From Streptomyces sp. TLI_105 (lineage in GTDB: Bacteria; Actinomycetota; Actinomycetes; Streptomycetales; Streptomycetaceae), in the NCBI RefSeq assembly GCF_900105415.1, contig NZ_FNSM01000001.1, positions 5,357,501-5,421,500 of the forward strand: a stretch of DNA of 64,000 nt. Direction: 5' to 3'. A program made the position numbers and the translations under genes. This document shows, one piece after another, positions 15,424 to 24,906 of the stretch; position 1 is the stretch's first letter; each line of letters opens with the position of its first letter. The notes under the pieces are model-generated. The model had not been told where the DNA came from and did not search any database. It saw only the letters and a list, made by a program, of their open reading frames with translations.

Positions 15424-16620
15424 ATGGCGAAGGCGCAAGGTTTTATTGATTCGGCAACCTTGTATCAGATCTTCATAACTCTTACGGGTGACCGTAAGCA
15501 CCCTGAGGGTTGGAGTGACTGGGATAAATCTACAGCACTTTCCGCGACGATCGCCCTGATAGGGCGCAAAGAATTTCGAGTTGCTCCGGGTGTAGGAGTG
15601 TCTGGTGCGGCAAGTGGAAGCTATGAACAGCTCACTAGGGCACTCAGCGACATGGAGGCCATCGACCATCGTATTCCAAGCAGGAAATCGATGAACAACG
15701 CCCTCGCGGCAACATCCGCCTGGGCAGCCCAACACGATGCCGAATTGCGGGATCTCCTGTCGCGCTCACTTCAGGATCGAGACAACTTCATCCCATGGCT
15801 GGAATGGTCCGTCGGGCACTCATGGGAAGAACATTCCATGAGGCTTTATGGGCTCTTCGATGAAACCCTTATTCCGCTAATTGCTTCACTCCTCGGGCAA
15901 ACCGAGGGCCACATGGGAATGCTTCACAGAGCTAGCCGAGACGCCATCTTGCTAAGCAGGTACGCAGGGCTTGCAAAGGATGGCAACCTCCCTCAGGCGG
16001 GCACTTTTCCAGACCTTAGGGATGCGTTCATAATTTCCGCTTTCCTTCGCGGTAGGTATCACCAACTCATCTCGCGAGATCAGTTGATTCAGCACCCCAT
16101 CCGGGAAGGGCTCCCTGGTGTACAGGTGTCACCAGCCAGCGCGGCATTCACTGTAACCCCAGAATCCATGCTTGCTTCAGTAATCCTCAACTCTGCCCTA
16201 TTGGAGAGGAAAGTCGAGAATCGAATCACATCCTGGGCGAATAATTTGAATAGAGCCCGGGAGGCGCATCTTGCGGATCGTCTCCCTCTTGGCCCGCCTA
16301 CGGGGTGGGCCAAGAAAGACTGGGCCAGGGTTGAAAGGGTGATCAAGGAGGGGGGAATCGATACCTACCCAGGATGGATCGATGGCATTGCGGCACCCGC
16401 AGCAGTAGCCATCACTTGGGATCTAGTATCCAACTTCTTCCTCAATGGCTGGGTCGCAGTCGGCTCCGATGTTGCGATTTCAGCGGCGTCGCTTTACGCA
16501 GGCGTAAAAGGGTCTGCATCGAAATTGGATAACCTTGCTATCCGGCCAATCGCAGAACGTCGAGCACGCCTACAGCGAATGGCTAAGTTTCCTCCCGGGC
16601 TAGTGGCTCCTGGCCCCTGA
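15424..16620 (+). CDS. Cargo protein of unknown function, 398 aa
   Basis: Not recognised. The N-terminal part (about 1-250) is soluble and mixed helical with F-I-D-S-A-T-L-Y-Q-I-F and a Trp-rich W-L-E-W-S-V-G-H-S-W-E-E-H-S patch. Near residues 318-360 there are one or two hydrophobic stretches (A-A-P-A-A-V-A-I-T-W and S-D-V-A-I-S-A-A-S-L-Y-A). The tail is Arg-rich. Codon use is far less G/C-rich at third positions than the flanking genes, with many codons such as ATT, AAT and TTT, indicating recent import. ATG preceded by GAGGAC. It lies before the HNH and restriction genes, so a defence or immunity role is possible but unproven. Confidence 0.6.
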   Translation: MAKAQGFIDSATLYQIFITLTGDRKHPEGWSDWDKSTALSATIALIGRKEFRVAPGVGVSGAASGSYEQLTRALSDMEAIDHRIPSRKSMNNALAATSAWAAQHDAELRDLLSRSLQDRDNFIPWLEWSVGHSWEEHSMRLYGLFDETLIPLIASLLGQTEGHMGMLHRASRDAILLSRYAGLAKDGNLPQAGTFPDLRDAFIISAFLRGRYHQLISRDQLIQHPIREGLPGVQVSPASAAFTVTPESMLASVILNSALLERKVENRITSWANNLNRAREAHLADRLPLGPPTGWAKKDWARVERVIKEGGIDTYPGWIDGIAAPAAVAITWDLVSNFFLNGWVAVGSDVAISAASLYAGVKGSASKLDNLAIRPIAERRARLQRMAKFPPGLVAPGP

Positions 16621-17156
16621 GGCCACACTGGATGGCAAAGGCGTGCCTACGTGTCCTCTGTGGGGAGCGCTGGGCTGCTTCCTGACCGCAAAAGTGACCC
16701 AGGGCGATGGAGGACGCGTAAGGGTGTCAACCGCGGCAGCACTGCGGCCTGGATAGCCGCTTGGGTCGATCTGGATGTGATCCAGCCCCCTGGACGATTC
16801 CGAGGTTTCGTGCCACACGCGTGCCAGATCGTGCGGGGAGTCGCGGGGAACAAGAGTGCCATCGGGGTCGTGACTCTGGATCAACTGCTGACGGAAATAA
16901 GTAGGTGGGTGGTGGGGGCCCTCTCGCTCATGTAAAGAGGTCGTTTGCCCGCCTGGTTTGGCTAGATGGCGGCTCCTGCAGTGCCCTGCCGCCAGGGTGG
17001 ATCTCTCGGTTGACCCAGCTGGGGCCTGTCGGTCGGCAACTGCCGGCCGATGGGCCCTGGCCATGTGCCCCACCGTGCCCCCGTGTGCGCCTCCCTGGCC
17101 CTCGTGGTTGGAGAGATGCTGCCGTTGTCCGTGCGGGCTCTAGGGAGGGACAGGGC
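16621..17156. other. 536-bp intergenic stretch with no supported gene
   Basis: No family, SD-led start or clear codon pattern could be identified on the plus strand. A minus-strand frame is open from 17073 to 16600 but shows no recognisable motif and only moderate third-position bias; it may be a decayed gene. AGGGAGGGA at 17142-17150 belongs to the next gene. Confidence 0.4.
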
Positions 17157-17345
17157 GTGATCCAGCCGAAGTGTGGGGCTCGGAAGAAGGATGGGGGCCG
17201 GTGTGCGCGGCCGGCGATCGTAGGCAGCGGTCAGTGCTACCAGCACCAGGGAGGGTGGACAGCCCACGCGCAGGCGGATCGAAAGAAGAAGGAAGCCGAA
17301 GCGAAGAAGAAGGAGCTCCGTAAGAAGAAGCGGTCGTGGTGGTGA
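17157..17345 (+). CDS. Small Cys/His zinc-binding protein with a Lys-rich tail
   Basis: A 62-aa protein: C6, C16, C27 and H30 in the pattern C-G-A-R-K-K-D-G-G-R-C-A-R-P, then G-Q-C-Y-Q-H-Q-G-G. This arrangement is seen in many short phage and mobile-element proteins. About 20 residues of the tail are Lys/Glu/Arg-rich and likely form a charged helix. GTG start with AGGGAGGGA 6 bp upstream. Function unknown; nucleic-acid binding is plausible. Confidence 0.6.
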   Translation: MIQPKCGARKKDGGRCARPAIVGSGQCYQHQGGWTAHAQADRKKKEAEAKKKELRKKKRSWW

Positions 17346-17585
17346 CCGGCGGCTGACATCCACAGCTGACATCAACAGCGGTGGATATGGGAGGCCGGAG
17401 GCAGTCAGCAGCGGCAGGGGAGCGCTCGGCCGTTGGTTGCGTACGGTCGGTCCGATCGAACTCCTAAAGCGGTTACTCATCAATCCGGCGTCCATGTGCC
17501 CGCACTGACCACCAGTAGAGCACCGTCCCCGAAAGCGACAAGTTAGGCTGCCTTCACGATCTTGCAGTCACGCGGGGAGGGAACT

Positions 17586-18524
17586 GTGGCAGCAGAAGCG
17601 GGGAGGGATCCCGCAATGGCTCTGACGGATGCGGTGGTGGCCGTGAGGCGCTACCTGAAGGTCATAGAGCAGACGCAGGACACTGGACTCGACCAAGACT
17701 CATGGCTGGAGTCCGCAGCAGAGATTGGTGTCCTCTCGGGGGAGATGCGTGAGGCGCTCTCACAGGTGAACCGAGCTCTAGGGATTAAATCCGGTCGCGA
17801 TGCCATATTGCTCTACCTGAGGAAACGCGTCGGGCAGTCGGTCCCGGCTGATGCGCTGGCAGGAGTTGCCTGCATTACGGAGTGGGCTCGCCGTATCCGG
17901 GAACTTCGAGTCGAGTACGGATGGCCTATTGAGTCGGGTATCACCAGAGACGACATGCCGCACGACCACTACATGCTCACAACGGACCAGCCCGATGAAG
18001 AACTGGCAGAGCGTTGGAGACTCGCCAAGTATGCGCGAAAATCCAAAGGGTCCGGAAAAATAAAAATGCTCACCTACTTGCAGACCATCAGCCCGCAATC
18101 GGCTGATAAAGATCAGCTGTCTTATATTGCTGGAATAAAATCCTACGCCCGCAGGATCCGTGAGCTGGAGGAAGAGGGCTGGCAGATCGCCTCAAGCATC
18201 GACGACCCGTCCCTTCCGCCCGGTTCGTACAGACTCTCCACTCTGGAAAAACGCCCTCCCAGGGTGCGTGAGGCCATCAAGCTCCGGTACGAGATCCTGG
18301 AACGCGACAACAAGACATGCCAGGACTGCGGCCGCATCCCTGGCCAAGGGGTCTCGCTTCAGGTTCATCACATCCTGCCCGTGCACCAGGGCGGGAAGAA
18401 CGACAAAGAAAACCTTGTGACACTGTGCTCTGAGTGTCACGGCGGCCGCCATGCCCTGATGGGCACCAGTGTCAAGGATGAGCTACTCAATCCCGACAGG
18501 GAGCCGGACGTTCACACGCACTGA
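17586..18524 (+). CDS. HNH endonuclease with two duplicated N-terminal modules
   Basis: A 312-aa protein. The C-terminal HNH domain (about 245-286) shows C-Q-D-C-G-R, L-Q-V-H-H-I-L-P, N-D-K-E-N-L and L-C-S-E-C-H, with all zinc and metal ligands. Before it are two homologous modules of about 60 residues (about 73-132 and 160-218). Both have L-x-Y-L near the start, then A-R-R-I-R-E-L, E-x-G-W-x-I-x-S, and end Y-x-L-S/T-T, a likely winged-helix pair for DNA binding. GTG start with GGGAGGG 5 bp upstream. It is convergent with the C5 methyltransferase gene and may be part of the same restriction locus, or an independent modification-dependent nuclease. Confidence 0.8.
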   Translation: MAAEAGRDPAMALTDAVVAVRRYLKVIEQTQDTGLDQDSWLESAAEIGVLSGEMREALSQVNRALGIKSGRDAILLYLRKRVGQSVPADALAGVACITEWARRIRELRVEYGWPIESGITRDDMPHDHYMLTTDQPDEELAERWRLAKYARKSKGSGKIKMLTYLQTISPQSADKDQLSYIAGIKSYARRIRELEEEGWQIASSIDDPSLPPGSYRLSTLEKRPPRVREAIKLRYEILERDNKTCQDCGRIPGQGVSLQVHHILPVHQGGKNDKENLVTLCSECHGGRHALMGTSVKDELLNPDREPDVHTH

Positions 18525-18531
18525 GTATCAA

Positions 18532-18567
18532 CTGGGGCGCCGCCAGGTTCAAACTGCGGCGCCCCAG
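18532..18567 (+). terminator. Perfect 12-bp hairpin after the HNH gene
   Basis: CTGGGGCGCCGC pairs with GCGGCGCCCCAG around a 12-nt loop, 7 bp past the HNH stop. It could serve both the HNH gene and the convergent methyltransferase transcript. The remainder to 18813 holds only a short minus-strand open frame treated in the findings. Confidence 0.75.
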
Positions 18568-18813
18568 CCAGCTACAGACACTCAGGGGTGTGACGAGCTA
18601 TGGCCTCAGCCGCAGGCTGCCCCATCTTGGCAGGGCAGGCTTTGGATAGCGTCACCGAGAAAGCGACTCTGGCGACCCATGCAGGCCCGGACGCCATCGT
18701 CTCAAAGCCCAAGGTCACGCACCCGCCCAAGCCGCTTCAGATCAGGATAGGTCGAGCGCGTGGCCAGCCACCTTAGAGGCTCATACGACTGACCGTGAAT
18801 GGACTCCGCCGCA

Positions 18814-19902
18814 TCAGAGAGCCAGGCAGGAACCAGTGGACGGCTCGTGACTTGTTTGATCACTTTCCTCACCCTTCCAGAGGGCGAGTTTAGCGAGTAG
18901 ATCATTCGACGGTGAAGCCCATCCGAACGCGGCACTCAAGACGTGGATGGCAAGACGAGGAGGGACAGCATTTCCGATTTGTTGACCAACATCATTCCCT
19001 GACCACGGGTAGTCACGGGGAAAAGTCTGCAATCTGCCGGCTTCTGAAAAGGTGAATCGTTTGAGTTCTTCACCCGTCTCGGAAACCAGGCGATTGCGAG
19101 AGATCTTTCCTGTTACTGTTGCTGAGGGCTCCCATGATCCGCGGCGACCTCGCGCCCTAGGGTCGCCTCCCGTGCCGTAGTTGGAGATTACTGAGAAGAT
19201 GTAAGGGCGGTCCAAAACCTCTCCCATGCTCACCCACGGCTCAAGGCGACTGTCACCAGTTTCGCGGTTGACGCCTTTTCGATACGGCCGATGAGTAGCC
19301 TCGGGGAGGCTCACCTTTTCGGCGTCTTTGCGAGCGATAAGAACAGCTCTTTTGCGAGTCTGTGGCACGCCGTATTCCTCGGTGCGCAGGATCCCACTGT
19401 CCGTGGCGTATCCCTCGGCCGCCAGCACCTCTTCGTAGGCTTCCCAGACCGGAAGCACAGCTGGCACTTGCTCAAGCACAATTGCTTTGAATGGCCTACC
19501 GCTGTCGATCGCCTCTAGAGCCCAGCGCAAGGGTTCCAGTACAAGCCCAGTTCGCTCGTCCTCCATCTTGGCGAGGTCACGATCGATCTGATCGCGGGGT
19601 TCCCGGGCCGCGACCCGCTTGATAAAGGAAAGCACATCATCGAGCGCCCTGCGTCCAGCACCGCTGCCGGCAACCGTGAAAGTCTGGCATGGCGGCCCGC
19701 CTGCGAGGACATCTGCATCAGGGAAATCTGATGGCCCATAGCCCCGGACATCGCCCTCGACCGTCGCGAGACCGGCCGCGCGCCGGGTCGTGCAAGCGGC
19801 GCCATCCCACTCGATGCCTACGGTCGCGACACCGAGCTTCTCTGCTGCCACGTCAAGCCCACCAGGGCCAGCAAAGAGGTCCACGATCTGGGTAGGTTGC
19901 AC
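18814..19902 (-). CDS. DNA (cytosine-5) methyltransferase of a type II R-M system
   Basis: A 362-aa C5 methyltransferase with motif I (V-D-L-F-A-G-P-G-G-L), motif IV with catalytic Cys (G-G-P-P-C-Q-T-F), motif VI (V-L-E-Q-V-P), motif VIII (Q-T-R-K-R-A-V-L-I-A) and motif X (Q-I-G-N-A-V-P-P-R-L-A). The target-recognition region lies between VIII and X. It protects host DNA against the adjacent NaeI-type nuclease. The GTG at 19902 is chosen because GGAG lies 5 bp before it and motif I follows at once; an in-frame TTG at 19998 would add 32 residues. It shares strand with the nuclease, 209 bp downstream of it, enough for its own promoter. Confidence 0.9.
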   Translation of the reverse strand: MQPTQIVDLFAGPGGLDVAAEKLGVATVGIEWDGAACTTRRAAGLATVEGDVRGYGPSDFPDADVLAGGPPCQTFTVAGSGAGRRALDDVLSFIKRVAAREPRDQIDRDLAKMEDERTGLVLEPLRWALEAIDSGRPFKAIVLEQVPAVLPVWEAYEEVLAAEGYATDSGILRTEEYGVPQTRKRAVLIARKDAEKVSLPEATHRPYRKGVNRETGDSRLEPWVSMGEVLDRPYIFSVISNYGTGGDPRARGRRGSWEPSATVTGKISRNRLVSETGEELKRFTFSEAGRLQTFPRDYPWSGNDVGQQIGNAVPPRLAIHVLSAAFGWASPSNDLLAKLALWKGEESDQTSHEPSTGSCLAL

Positions 19903-20111
19903 TTGGTCTCCAGGAGTCGTTGCGGCCTGACCTGGTACATCAGCTCCACAACCGATCGGTAAGCGGCGATCGATGAGCGTACCTGACGGCACTGACAACA
20001 GGACTCACACAGCAAGATCACCCGTCTGTGCCTGCGTACGACGCCCACTGAGTCCGCGACGTAGGGGCGGAGGCGTGACGCAGCACATCGCGCATCCCGA
20101 GTTTTTAGAGG

Positions 20112-21032
20112 CTAGAACAAGAATTCTGTACCTGTGGTCGTCTCCTTTACTGCCGATTCGTCAGGAATGGCAACCCAATCCCCCGGCCCCAAGGTGAACC
20201 CATGACCTTCCGCCGCGACTCGATCGCTGACCCATTTACCACACAAGAGAAGTATTCCCTTTTCTGTAGCCTTCTCTTTGATTGCTCGAGCTCTACGCAT
20301 AGGATCTTGTTTCCCTGCGCACACGGTGAGTATGACGCTTCTCTCGATCACTATCTTGGGTAGATAGGTGAACAGCCTGAGCAGTCTCACTTCTTGCCCT
20401 TGCCCGCCATCGAAGACTTGTTCCGCCTGGCTCTCCGTGAGCAGGGTGAGAGGATTTATTGGCAATCGAGTCCAGTCGTATAGAGGGACGCCCCATTGAT
20501 TGCGGGCATCCACGGCGATGCCACGCTTGCCGTCCTTGTTCCCTTTTCCTCGATAAAGCCATGACGTATGAGTTCGAATCAACCAGCTCCGATGAGACTT
20601 GTCTTTTAGGCGTATCTGGGTGCAGATGCAGATATGGCAATGCGCTTCTGTGGGGATGGCCCAGTTGTCGCCTACGGTGCTCTTCAGATCGACTGGTACG
20701 CCGGCGAGCTCAATATCGAGCGGCTTAGATTTCTTCCATTTGAAAACACGCTGCACTTCGTATTCCAGCTTTGCCCCGACGGACGCGCGCTCCCCTGGGT
20801 GGACATCCTTTGAGAGGAGGTCATAGCGCCCAGTGCGCGCACCATCAAGGACATAGTCAATCGAAGAGCGGATGGCTTCAGTGAAGCCGGTGGCCAAGTC
20901 GTACTTCCCCAGCTCGCCGAGGATGAGTTGAATCTCCATGTCATCCGAGGGGTCACGCAGGATCTTTCCTTCTGAACGACAGTCTTTGCCCTGGCACTCC
21001 GACCCCAACGGTTGCAGCTTCAGTCTCCCCAT
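20112..21032 (-). CDS. NaeI-family type II restriction endonuclease
   Basis: A 306-aa protein. The catalytic set matches NaeI in residue identity and spacing: E90, D106, D115 and K117 here against E70, D86, D95 and K97 in NaeI. The surrounding I-E-L-A-G-V-P-V-D-L-K parallels I-A-G-V-Q-V-D-C-K of NaeI, and H-I-C-I follows as in NaeI. The Y-V-L-D-G-A-R-T-G-R segment aligns with NaeI L43-Y-D-G, with V61 at the Leu43 position. The C-terminal half (about 165-306) would be the second, effector-site-binding domain. NaeI cuts GCCGGC only after binding a second site; the same target here is inference. Lower G/C than neighbours. Confidence 0.88.
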   Translation of the reverse strand: MGRLKLQPLGSECQGKDCRSEGKILRDPSDDMEIQLILGELGKYDLATGFTEAIRSSIDYVLDGARTGRYDLLSKDVHPGERASVGAKLEYEVQRVFKWKKSKPLDIELAGVPVDLKSTVGDNWAIPTEAHCHICICTQIRLKDKSHRSWLIRTHTSWLYRGKGNKDGKRGIAVDARNQWGVPLYDWTRLPINPLTLLTESQAEQVFDGGQGQEVRLLRLFTYLPKIVIERSVILTVCAGKQDPMRRARAIKEKATEKGILLLCGKWVSDRVAAEGHGFTLGPGDWVAIPDESAVKETTTGTEFLF

Positions 21033-21233
21033 GACTGCCCCACCCTCGTGATGTAGTTCGATGTCGCTGGCAGCCTAACCAGGGCTCCTGGCAGAAACCG
21101 GGTCAACCCTGTTGCGCAGGTGGAGCGTTAGGCGGGGACAAGCTAGCCACGCTTGCTTGGCCAAAGTCCGACTGACCGGGGCAAAAGTATGAGTCGGCAA
21201 CACCCTCCGGAGTCACGTGCGGCCGGCGTCATC

Positions 21234-21534
21234 ATGGTCGGCATGAACCCTGAATTCAGCAGCGCCCCAACGGAGAGCACCCAGGTCACAGCCGTGGCGG
21301 ACGGTGCCAGACTGGTCTTCAGGTGGGACGCGGACGCGCGGATCGAGGTACGCCATCTCGGGGGCGAGGTCGTCATCGAGGCGAATGCGGCCGGCCTCAG
21401 GACACTGGCTGGGGCATCTGCTGGTGCTGGCCGGGGACGGCGTTCCCGATGGGGCCCATCTGCACCTCGAAGACAGCAACGGGCTGGAGGACGGGTCCGT
21501 CAGCCTGGTACTGGAGCGCAGCGACGAGGAGTAG
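21234..21534 (+). pseudogene. Frameshifted small hypothetical gene at the right end of the AICE
   Basis: Two frames join to one protein. From 21234 (or ATG 21243) the first frame encodes M-N-P-E-F-S-S..., V-F-R-W-D-A-D-A-R-I-E-V-R and E-A-N-A-A-G-L-R-T-L-A-G. After the GGGG run at 21411-21414 the sense shifts to another frame: H-L-L-V-L-A-G-D-G-V-P, H-L-H-L-E-D, G-S-V-S-L-V-L-E-R. Removing one G restores A-G-H-L-L-V-L, the normal continuation of a Streptomyces family I recognise but cannot name functionally. A homopolymer mutation or a sequencing error are both possible. Confidence 0.7.
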
Positions 21535-21674
21535 CAGCGCCAGTACACGGCTCGGGGCGGCGATGGCCGGGCCGTCTGTGGGCCGTGCGAAGGGGCTCAG
21601 GGGTGATCGGTAACGACCAACAGTGACAGGTCAGCTACGAGGGTGATCCGGGAACGCGCAGGTCAACGGGCCCT

Positions 21675-21723
21675 CCACCTACTGGTTCGCCCCTGGGGCT
21701 GGCGGTCAGGCAAGATGGGGTGT
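21675..21723. repeat. attR (right 49-bp direct repeat)
   Basis: Matches 3619-3667 at 47 of 49 bases. It ends 34 bp before the ettA start codon, so attB was in the 5' region of ettA and this copy rebuilds it after integration. CAAGAT at 21711-21716 resembles a -10 (N-A-N-N-N-T), but no good -35 was seen. Confidence 0.88.
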
Positions 21724-21757
21724 ATCTGCCCACTCACTCTTTGCCGGACGGTTTCTC

Positions 21758-23422
<1,665 letters not shown>

Positions 23423-23429
23423 TCACTTC

Positions 23430-23855
23430 ATGGCTCGGCACATCTACAGCTGTCCCCTGCGTTGGTCGGACATGGACGCCTTCGGGCACGTCAACAACGT
23501 CGTCTTCCTGCGGTACCTGGAAGAGGCGCGGATCGACTTCATGTTCCGGCTGGCGCCGGGGGACGGTTCCCCCTCGTTCTCCGGCGGGTCCGTCGTGGCC
23601 CGGCACGAGATCGACTACGTGCGACCGCTGGTCCACCGGCACGAGCCGGTGACCATCGAGTCGTGGGTCACGAAGATAGGCGCGGCGTCCCTGACGATCG
23701 CGTACGAGATCAAGGACCCGGACGTCACGTACGTACGGGCCTCGACGGTCGTCGTGCCCTTCGACCTGGAGGCGCAGCGTCCCCGGCGGATCTCCGCCGA
23801 GGAGCGCAGCTTCCTGGAGGAGTACGTCGACGACGGGATGTCGTCCGCCGCATGA
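23430..23855 (+). CDS. Acyl-CoA thioesterase, 4-hydroxybenzoyl-CoA thioesterase type (hotdog fold)
   Basis: A 141-aa single-domain hotdog enzyme. The N-terminal motif R-W-S-D-M-D-A-F-G-H-V-N-N-V contains the conserved Asp and the H-V-N-N stretch of the YbgC/4HBT family. It hydrolyses acyl-CoA thioesters in the cytosol; the chain or aromatic substrate is unknown. It starts 7 bp after the ettA stop and ends in an ATGA overlap with the next gene, so it belongs to the ettA transcript. Confidence 0.9.
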   Translation: MARHIYSCPLRWSDMDAFGHVNNVVFLRYLEEARIDFMFRLAPGDGSPSFSGGSVVARHEIDYVRPLVHRHEPVTIESWVTKIGAASLTIAYEIKDPDVTYVRASTVVVPFDLEAQRPRRISAEERSFLEEYVDDGMSSAA

Positions 23856-24511
23856 CCGTGCTCGCTCCGTTGCACTTCGCCGACCCGAGGGAGGCGGCGG
23901 CCCTCGCCGCCTTCCTGGGCCGGCTGGTGCACTACGACCGCGCCGCCGCCGTCCGCCTCCAGGCCGCCGGCGGGGCGCTGGCCGTCTTCGGACGGCCGCC
24001 GTCGTTCGAGGTGCTCGCGATCCGCACCGCCCGGCTCGTCGACGCCGTGGACCTGGACGTCACCGTCTCCGCCGGTGAACTCCTCGACGGCATCGAGGAG
24101 TCGGCCGGCAAGGCGGTCGTCCCGGACTCCGTGACCGGCCCGCCGTGGACCGGGGTCCTCCCGCCGCGCGGCGGCTGGGAGCCGGTCCCCGGCCTTCCCG
24201 ACGTCGCCGGGATGCGGGGCGCCGTCGCGGCCGCCGTCAGCGAGTTCCGTACGCGGGACGAGGAGCTGCCGGAGGAGCGGCGCACCCGGGCCGAGCGCGA
24301 CGCCATCGGCCGCGAGATCTGGTCCCGGACCCTCGGCACCACCGGGCTGCCGCTGCGCGCCGTGCACGCCGCGCAGTCCCTCGGCTTCCTGCCGCCGGGG
24401 GAGGCGCCGACGGCCCTGTTCGCCTCGGGGCCGTGGCTGCGGCTGCGCACCCCGTACGGCTCGATCGCGCTGCGCACCGTGCCGATCGCGATGGGTCTCA
24501 CCCCCCGGTGA
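23852..24511 (+). CDS. Conserved actinobacterial hypothetical protein
   Basis: A 219-aa soluble protein with no motif I can assign. It is Ala/Arg-rich, with a helix-rich N-terminus (D-P-R-E-A-A-A-L-A-A-F-L-G-R-L-V) and a C-terminal R-T-P-Y-G-S-I-A-L-R segment. The ATG overlaps the thioesterase stop (ATGA) and its own stop overlaps the GNAT start (GTGA). This tight coupling with ettA and the thioesterase is its only clue. Confidence 0.7.
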   Translation: MTVLAPLHFADPREAAALAAFLGRLVHYDRAAAVRLQAAGGALAVFGRPPSFEVLAIRTARLVDAVDLDVTVSAGELLDGIEESAGKAVVPDSVTGPPWTGVLPPRGGWEPVPGLPDVAGMRGAVAAAVSEFRTRDEELPEERRTRAERDAIGREIWSRTLGTTGLPLRAVHAAQSLGFLPPGEAPTALFASGPWLRLRTPYGSIALRTVPIAMGLTPR

Positions 24512-24906
24512 CCGACATCCAGGTCGACGGGCCTCTCGACGGGGACGAGCTCAACGCCCTCTTCCACGCCGCCTGGCCCGGGCACCGGGACACCGACTTC
24601 GGCCCCGTCCTCGCCCGCAGCCTCCTGCGGGTCACCGCCCGCCGTGCCGGGCGGCTCGTCGGATACGTGAACGTCGTCGGCGACGGCGGCGTCCACGCCT
24701 TCCTCCTCGACACCACCGTCCACCCCGACGAGCGCCGCCGGGGTCTCGGCGTCACCCTCGTACGGGCCGCCGCCGAGGCCGCCCGCGAGCGCGGCGCGCA
24801 CTGGCTGCACGTGGACTACGAGCCGCACCTCGCTTCATTCCACGAGCGGTGCGGTTTCCGGCCCACCGCCGCCGGGCTCATGGACCTGACCGGCTCCACC
24901 GGCTGA
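24508..24906 (+). CDS. GNAT family N-acetyltransferase
   Basis: A 132-aa protein with the GNAT fold. The acetyl-CoA pyrophosphate-binding motif A is visible as D-E-R-R-R-G-L-G-V-T-L-V, preceded by the beta-4 strand A-F-L-L-D-T-T-V-H-P. The C-terminal F-H-E-R-C-G-F-R-P is the typical beta-6/beta-7 splay. Acceptor unknown. GTG start in a GTGA overlap. Its 3' end overlaps the convergent membrane gene by 29 bp. Confidence 0.85.
   Translation: MTDIQVDGPLDGDELNALFHAAWPGHRDTDFGPVLARSLLRVTARRAGRLVGYVNVVGDGGVHAFLLDTTVHPDERRRGLGVTLVRAAAEAARERGAHWLHVDYEPHLASFHERCGFRPTAAGLMDLTGSTG

Larger units (their letters stand above)
3619..21723. mobile_element. Integrated AICE (pSAM2-like integrative and conjugative element), about 18.06 kb
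   Basis: The element is bounded by 49-bp direct repeats (3619-3667 and 21675-21723, 47 of 49 identical). It carries the defining AICE set: tyrosine integrase, excisionase, RepSA-type rolling-circle initiator, FtsK-like TraB translocase, small spread proteins and a GntR-type repressor. The integrase gene is near the left repeat. Backbone genes are all on the minus strand from 12335 to 4533 with many stop-start overlaps. The right part (about 15.4-21.5 kb) is accessory cargo including a restriction-modification pair and is visibly richer in A/T than the flanks. It sits between the MFS gene and ettA. All parts for excision, replication and transfer look intact, so it may be mobile. Confidence 0.93.

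Noticed and set aside
14687..15735. Long minus-strand open frames through the inverted-repeat region.
   Set aside because: No recognisable motif, no SD-led start; they cross the inverted repeat and the start of the next gene. Openness is due to high G+C.
16600..17073. Minus-strand frame of 157 codons in the cargo intergenic region.
   Set aside because: No motif, no SD, moderate codon bias only; recorded as gene-free with reservation.
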